Assembly: GCA_026874595.1 (NCBI GenBank)
Contig: CM049317.1
Location: 27,961,401 to 28,025,400 of the forward strand
Direction of reading: 5' to 3'
Length of the DNA: 64,000 nt
Origin: Sipunculus nudus
Lineage: Eukaryota; Annelida; Sipuncula; Golfingiida; Sipunculidae
The notes beneath the pieces are model-generated. The model was not told the origin of the DNA and did not search any database. It worked only from the letters and a program-made list of their open reading frames with translations. Made by a program: the position numbers and the translations under genes. This document shows positions 62,104 through 64,000 of the stretch, piece by piece (position 1 is the stretch's first letter; the number at the start of each line of letters is the position of its first letter).

Positions 62104-62399
62104 AGGATCCTATATCTGTATTTTGATTTGCATTTTCGTTGTTTGTTTGTTTGATTTTTATTGTATACAATCAATGTACTCTGTTGTGGTACGAATTAAG
62201 ATATATATATAACTTAACAAAAAGTTGATCATGCGAGGTTCCTGCATCTTTTATGCAGTCCATAAAAATGCTCCATCACTACGACATCTAGGAATGTATA
62301 CAAATATTCTCATAATCACATAAACACTGTGTACTTTTACCTATTCCGTAACTATCGCATTTACGTAGGTCAAGTATATTCTGTTCATATAAAATTTAA

Positions 62400-62405
62400 T
62401 ATAAA
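62400..62405 (+). promoter_or_regulatory. Candidate TATA box, copy C
   Basis: TATAAAG 150 bases before the ATG. The 450-base deletion ends about 80 bases upstream, so this box is kept while more distal sequence is lost. Confidence 0.3.
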
Positions 62406-62549
62406 GCTAACATCACGTTTCATATATCCTGATAGTGTGTGTAAGCTATCAGCAGAAAGGGAAACATTGTGATTATTTAATCAGTTGTTATTACAGTCTG
62501 CTCCGGTATCACTTGTCCATTAACAACAACATATCACATGCAGTTCACC

Positions 62550-64000
62550 ATGGACTCCCTTCCCTGCAGGTTCTGTATTATAGTCGTTATGCCAATGCTT
62601 CAAGTGTCTACACAGAACGTTACTGTTAAGTTTTCTTTTATTATTTCTCTGTCCCCCTTAACCAACATATTGATTCTTTATTTTAAACTGTAGTTATATG
62701 AGTCATTAAAACCCGTTATCCCTCTGATATATTGAGAAGCCTAGCTATATTCATTCTGATTATTCACGGACAGATTAGCGGGTAACATTTATATCATATG
62801 AACAAAGTACATGTTATTATAACGTATACCTTTACAAATCAATTTGCGAAAAGAGTTCCACTTTTCCTTATTTGAAAATATCCTAACATTTGAGAAAATG
62901 ATATCAAGTTAGTTGAGAATGTGGAACATATTGACAAACTATTGAGCTCATAGGACTAGAAGTTTCCATTAGCATGACTCTGTTCTTTACATTCATAATT
63001 AAACATACTGAATTCTGTTAAGAAGACCACTTGAATTTCATTGGTTATTGTACCTTTTACCGAATATCTTGTCTACACATTTTGATGTAATTGAACAAAT
63101 CAATGTTGAGATAGGAACATGCGCACAGAACCATCATAATTTTTTCAAGCAATAGAAGTCACTTTCCGTAAGTGATTGAGAACTAAATTAATTCTGGATA
63201 TCTGGGAGGGATTAATTTGTCATAATTAAGTCTGACCTGCTGACCTCTAAGTTGCAATGCTTACCCACGCACGAATAACCATATTATTTTACCAGATTTT
63301 TATTATAATGTTAAATAAAACCCTTGGTCTGACGGTGTATGTTCAAGGTAAGAAAACACAACAACACATTTTTTTTCACTCGAGGAAGTGGCTCGTACTT
63401 CTCCTTCGTGTATAATAACTTTGGTGGAAAAGGTTTCCTGTGGTATCGGATGTTATCAAACTCTGTAATGGTTGCTACAGGATTTATATCAATGTCCAAA
63501 AGCGCCAGTATAACGGATTTATAAAATAAATCCCATTTCAGATTACACCATTTCAACCAGGAAGGATAACTTAGACTGTATGTGTAAAATGTGTTTGTTC
63601 CAGAAGTGTATGCACATCATTTTAATGAATGGCTAAATAATAACAGGAACCATTGTAGATATAAATAACCTTTGTATATAATAGCATCATTTATTAAACT
63701 TTTTAAATAGCCGTGAGCTGTTTCCCATAGCAAAGAAGCACCTAAAATTTTTATACAGAAGCAGCCTCAGGGCTACTTATTATTATAACTTTTTATTTTC
63801 CTGATTTTCACCAGCAAATGTTCAAAGAATGACGTATGAAGACGCCAAAGCTACTTGTAGAAGACAAAATATGTCTTTGCCTTTAGAAATAGGAGATTAT
63901 TCTGACATTAAAGGTGTCACATTCTGGTTATACCTGGAGCAAAAAGAGCTTCATCGCTGGCAAACTGGAAATGTAACAGACACATTTAGTAAGTACGGTT
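62550..64000 (+). pseudogene. Receptor copy C (partial), exon 1 donor mutated
   Basis: Exon 1 (62550-62625) and exon 2 (63815-63988) match copy B closely: MDS start, VQRM, WQT. At the exon 1 donor the base after 'gttactg' is T instead of G, giving 'g/ttaagt'. The nearest GT ('act/gttaag', exon end 62624) would shift the frame. Unless another donor is used the copy is disabled. Later exons lie beyond the window, so the call is provisional. Confidence 0.6.
63815..63988 (+). CDS. Copy C exon 2: CTLD 1 N-terminal half
   Basis: Open, 58 codons, phase 1 to phase 1, with intact acceptor 'tttcaccag' and donor 'a/gtaagt'. It reads YEDAKATCRRQNMSLP and EQKELHRWQTGNVTDTF; the final F agrees with copy A while the other variants agree with copy B. 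Confidence 0.65.

Larger units (their letters stand above)
57400..62212 (+). mobile_element. Decayed non-LTR retrotransposon (unit 3 copy)
   Basis: Same insertion and family as 34640-39417. It keeps the ORF2 ATG (59049), the 48 bases lost in unit 2, and a longer RT frame. Its 3' end lies only about 340 bases before the ATG of receptor copy C. Confidence 0.85.
57242..64000 (+). repeat. Segmental duplication unit 3 (partial)
   Basis: The third tandem copy is cut by the window edge after exon 2 of receptor copy C. It shares the LINE with unit 2 at the same site. It lacks about 450 bases present at about 39526-39977 in unit 2; the junction is near 62318. Confidence 0.9.

Overview
This looks like nuclear DNA of an invertebrate animal, most likely a bivalve mollusc. 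It is AT-rich, genes are split into small exons with GT-AG introns, and the repeats are of animal type: non-LTR retrotransposons with ORF1 plus endonuclease/reverse transcriptase, a Ty3/Gypsy element, SINE-like pieces, and long arrays of a short repeat centred on a GGTGGCGCC core. The species call is an inference. There are no bacterial operons, CRISPR arrays, rRNAs or complete tRNA genes.

Layout. 1-6.3 kb: gene-free DNA with diverged direct repeats, microsatellites, a palindrome-rich array, a foldback hairpin and two faint ORF remnants. 6.35-9.65 kb: a decayed LINE with an L1-type ORF1, cut off at reverse transcriptase motif C. From about 10.36 kb to the right edge the window is a tandem segmental duplication: unit 1 (10361-34480), unit 2 (34481-57241) and the start of unit 3 (57242-64000+).

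Each unit carries one copy of an eight-exon gene that I could assemble from splice signals. It encodes a 332-residue type I membrane receptor: signal peptide, two C-type-lectin-like domains, short stalk, one transmembrane helix, and a short acidic tail with a Y-S-E-V motif. The introns are phase 1 except possibly the last. Copy A (11303-19392) is intact. Copy B (40208-44174) is open through the membrane helix and then meets a stop, which would give a tailless receptor; its tail exon still lies downstream, unchanged. Copy C (62550 onward) has lost its exon 1 splice donor and about 450 bp of upstream DNA. I recognise the fold but not a named gene.

The rest of each unit is mobile DNA: a pair of roughly 1.1-kb inverted-repeat arms made of tandem units (foldback-like), with a dead Ty3/Gypsy element between them. 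A second dead LINE sits just upstream of copies B and C but not A. Shared and private lesions give a relative history: Gypsy and foldback arms first, then the LINE, then the unit 2/unit 3 split. Unit 1 also carries a 3.7-kb insert in intron 1 and a 2.0-kb segment missing from unit 2. Units 1 and 2 look clearly more diverged left of about 19.1 kb than right of it, which suggests gene conversion or unequal crossing-over.

All similarity statements come from reading by eye. No alignment, database search or expression evidence was available.
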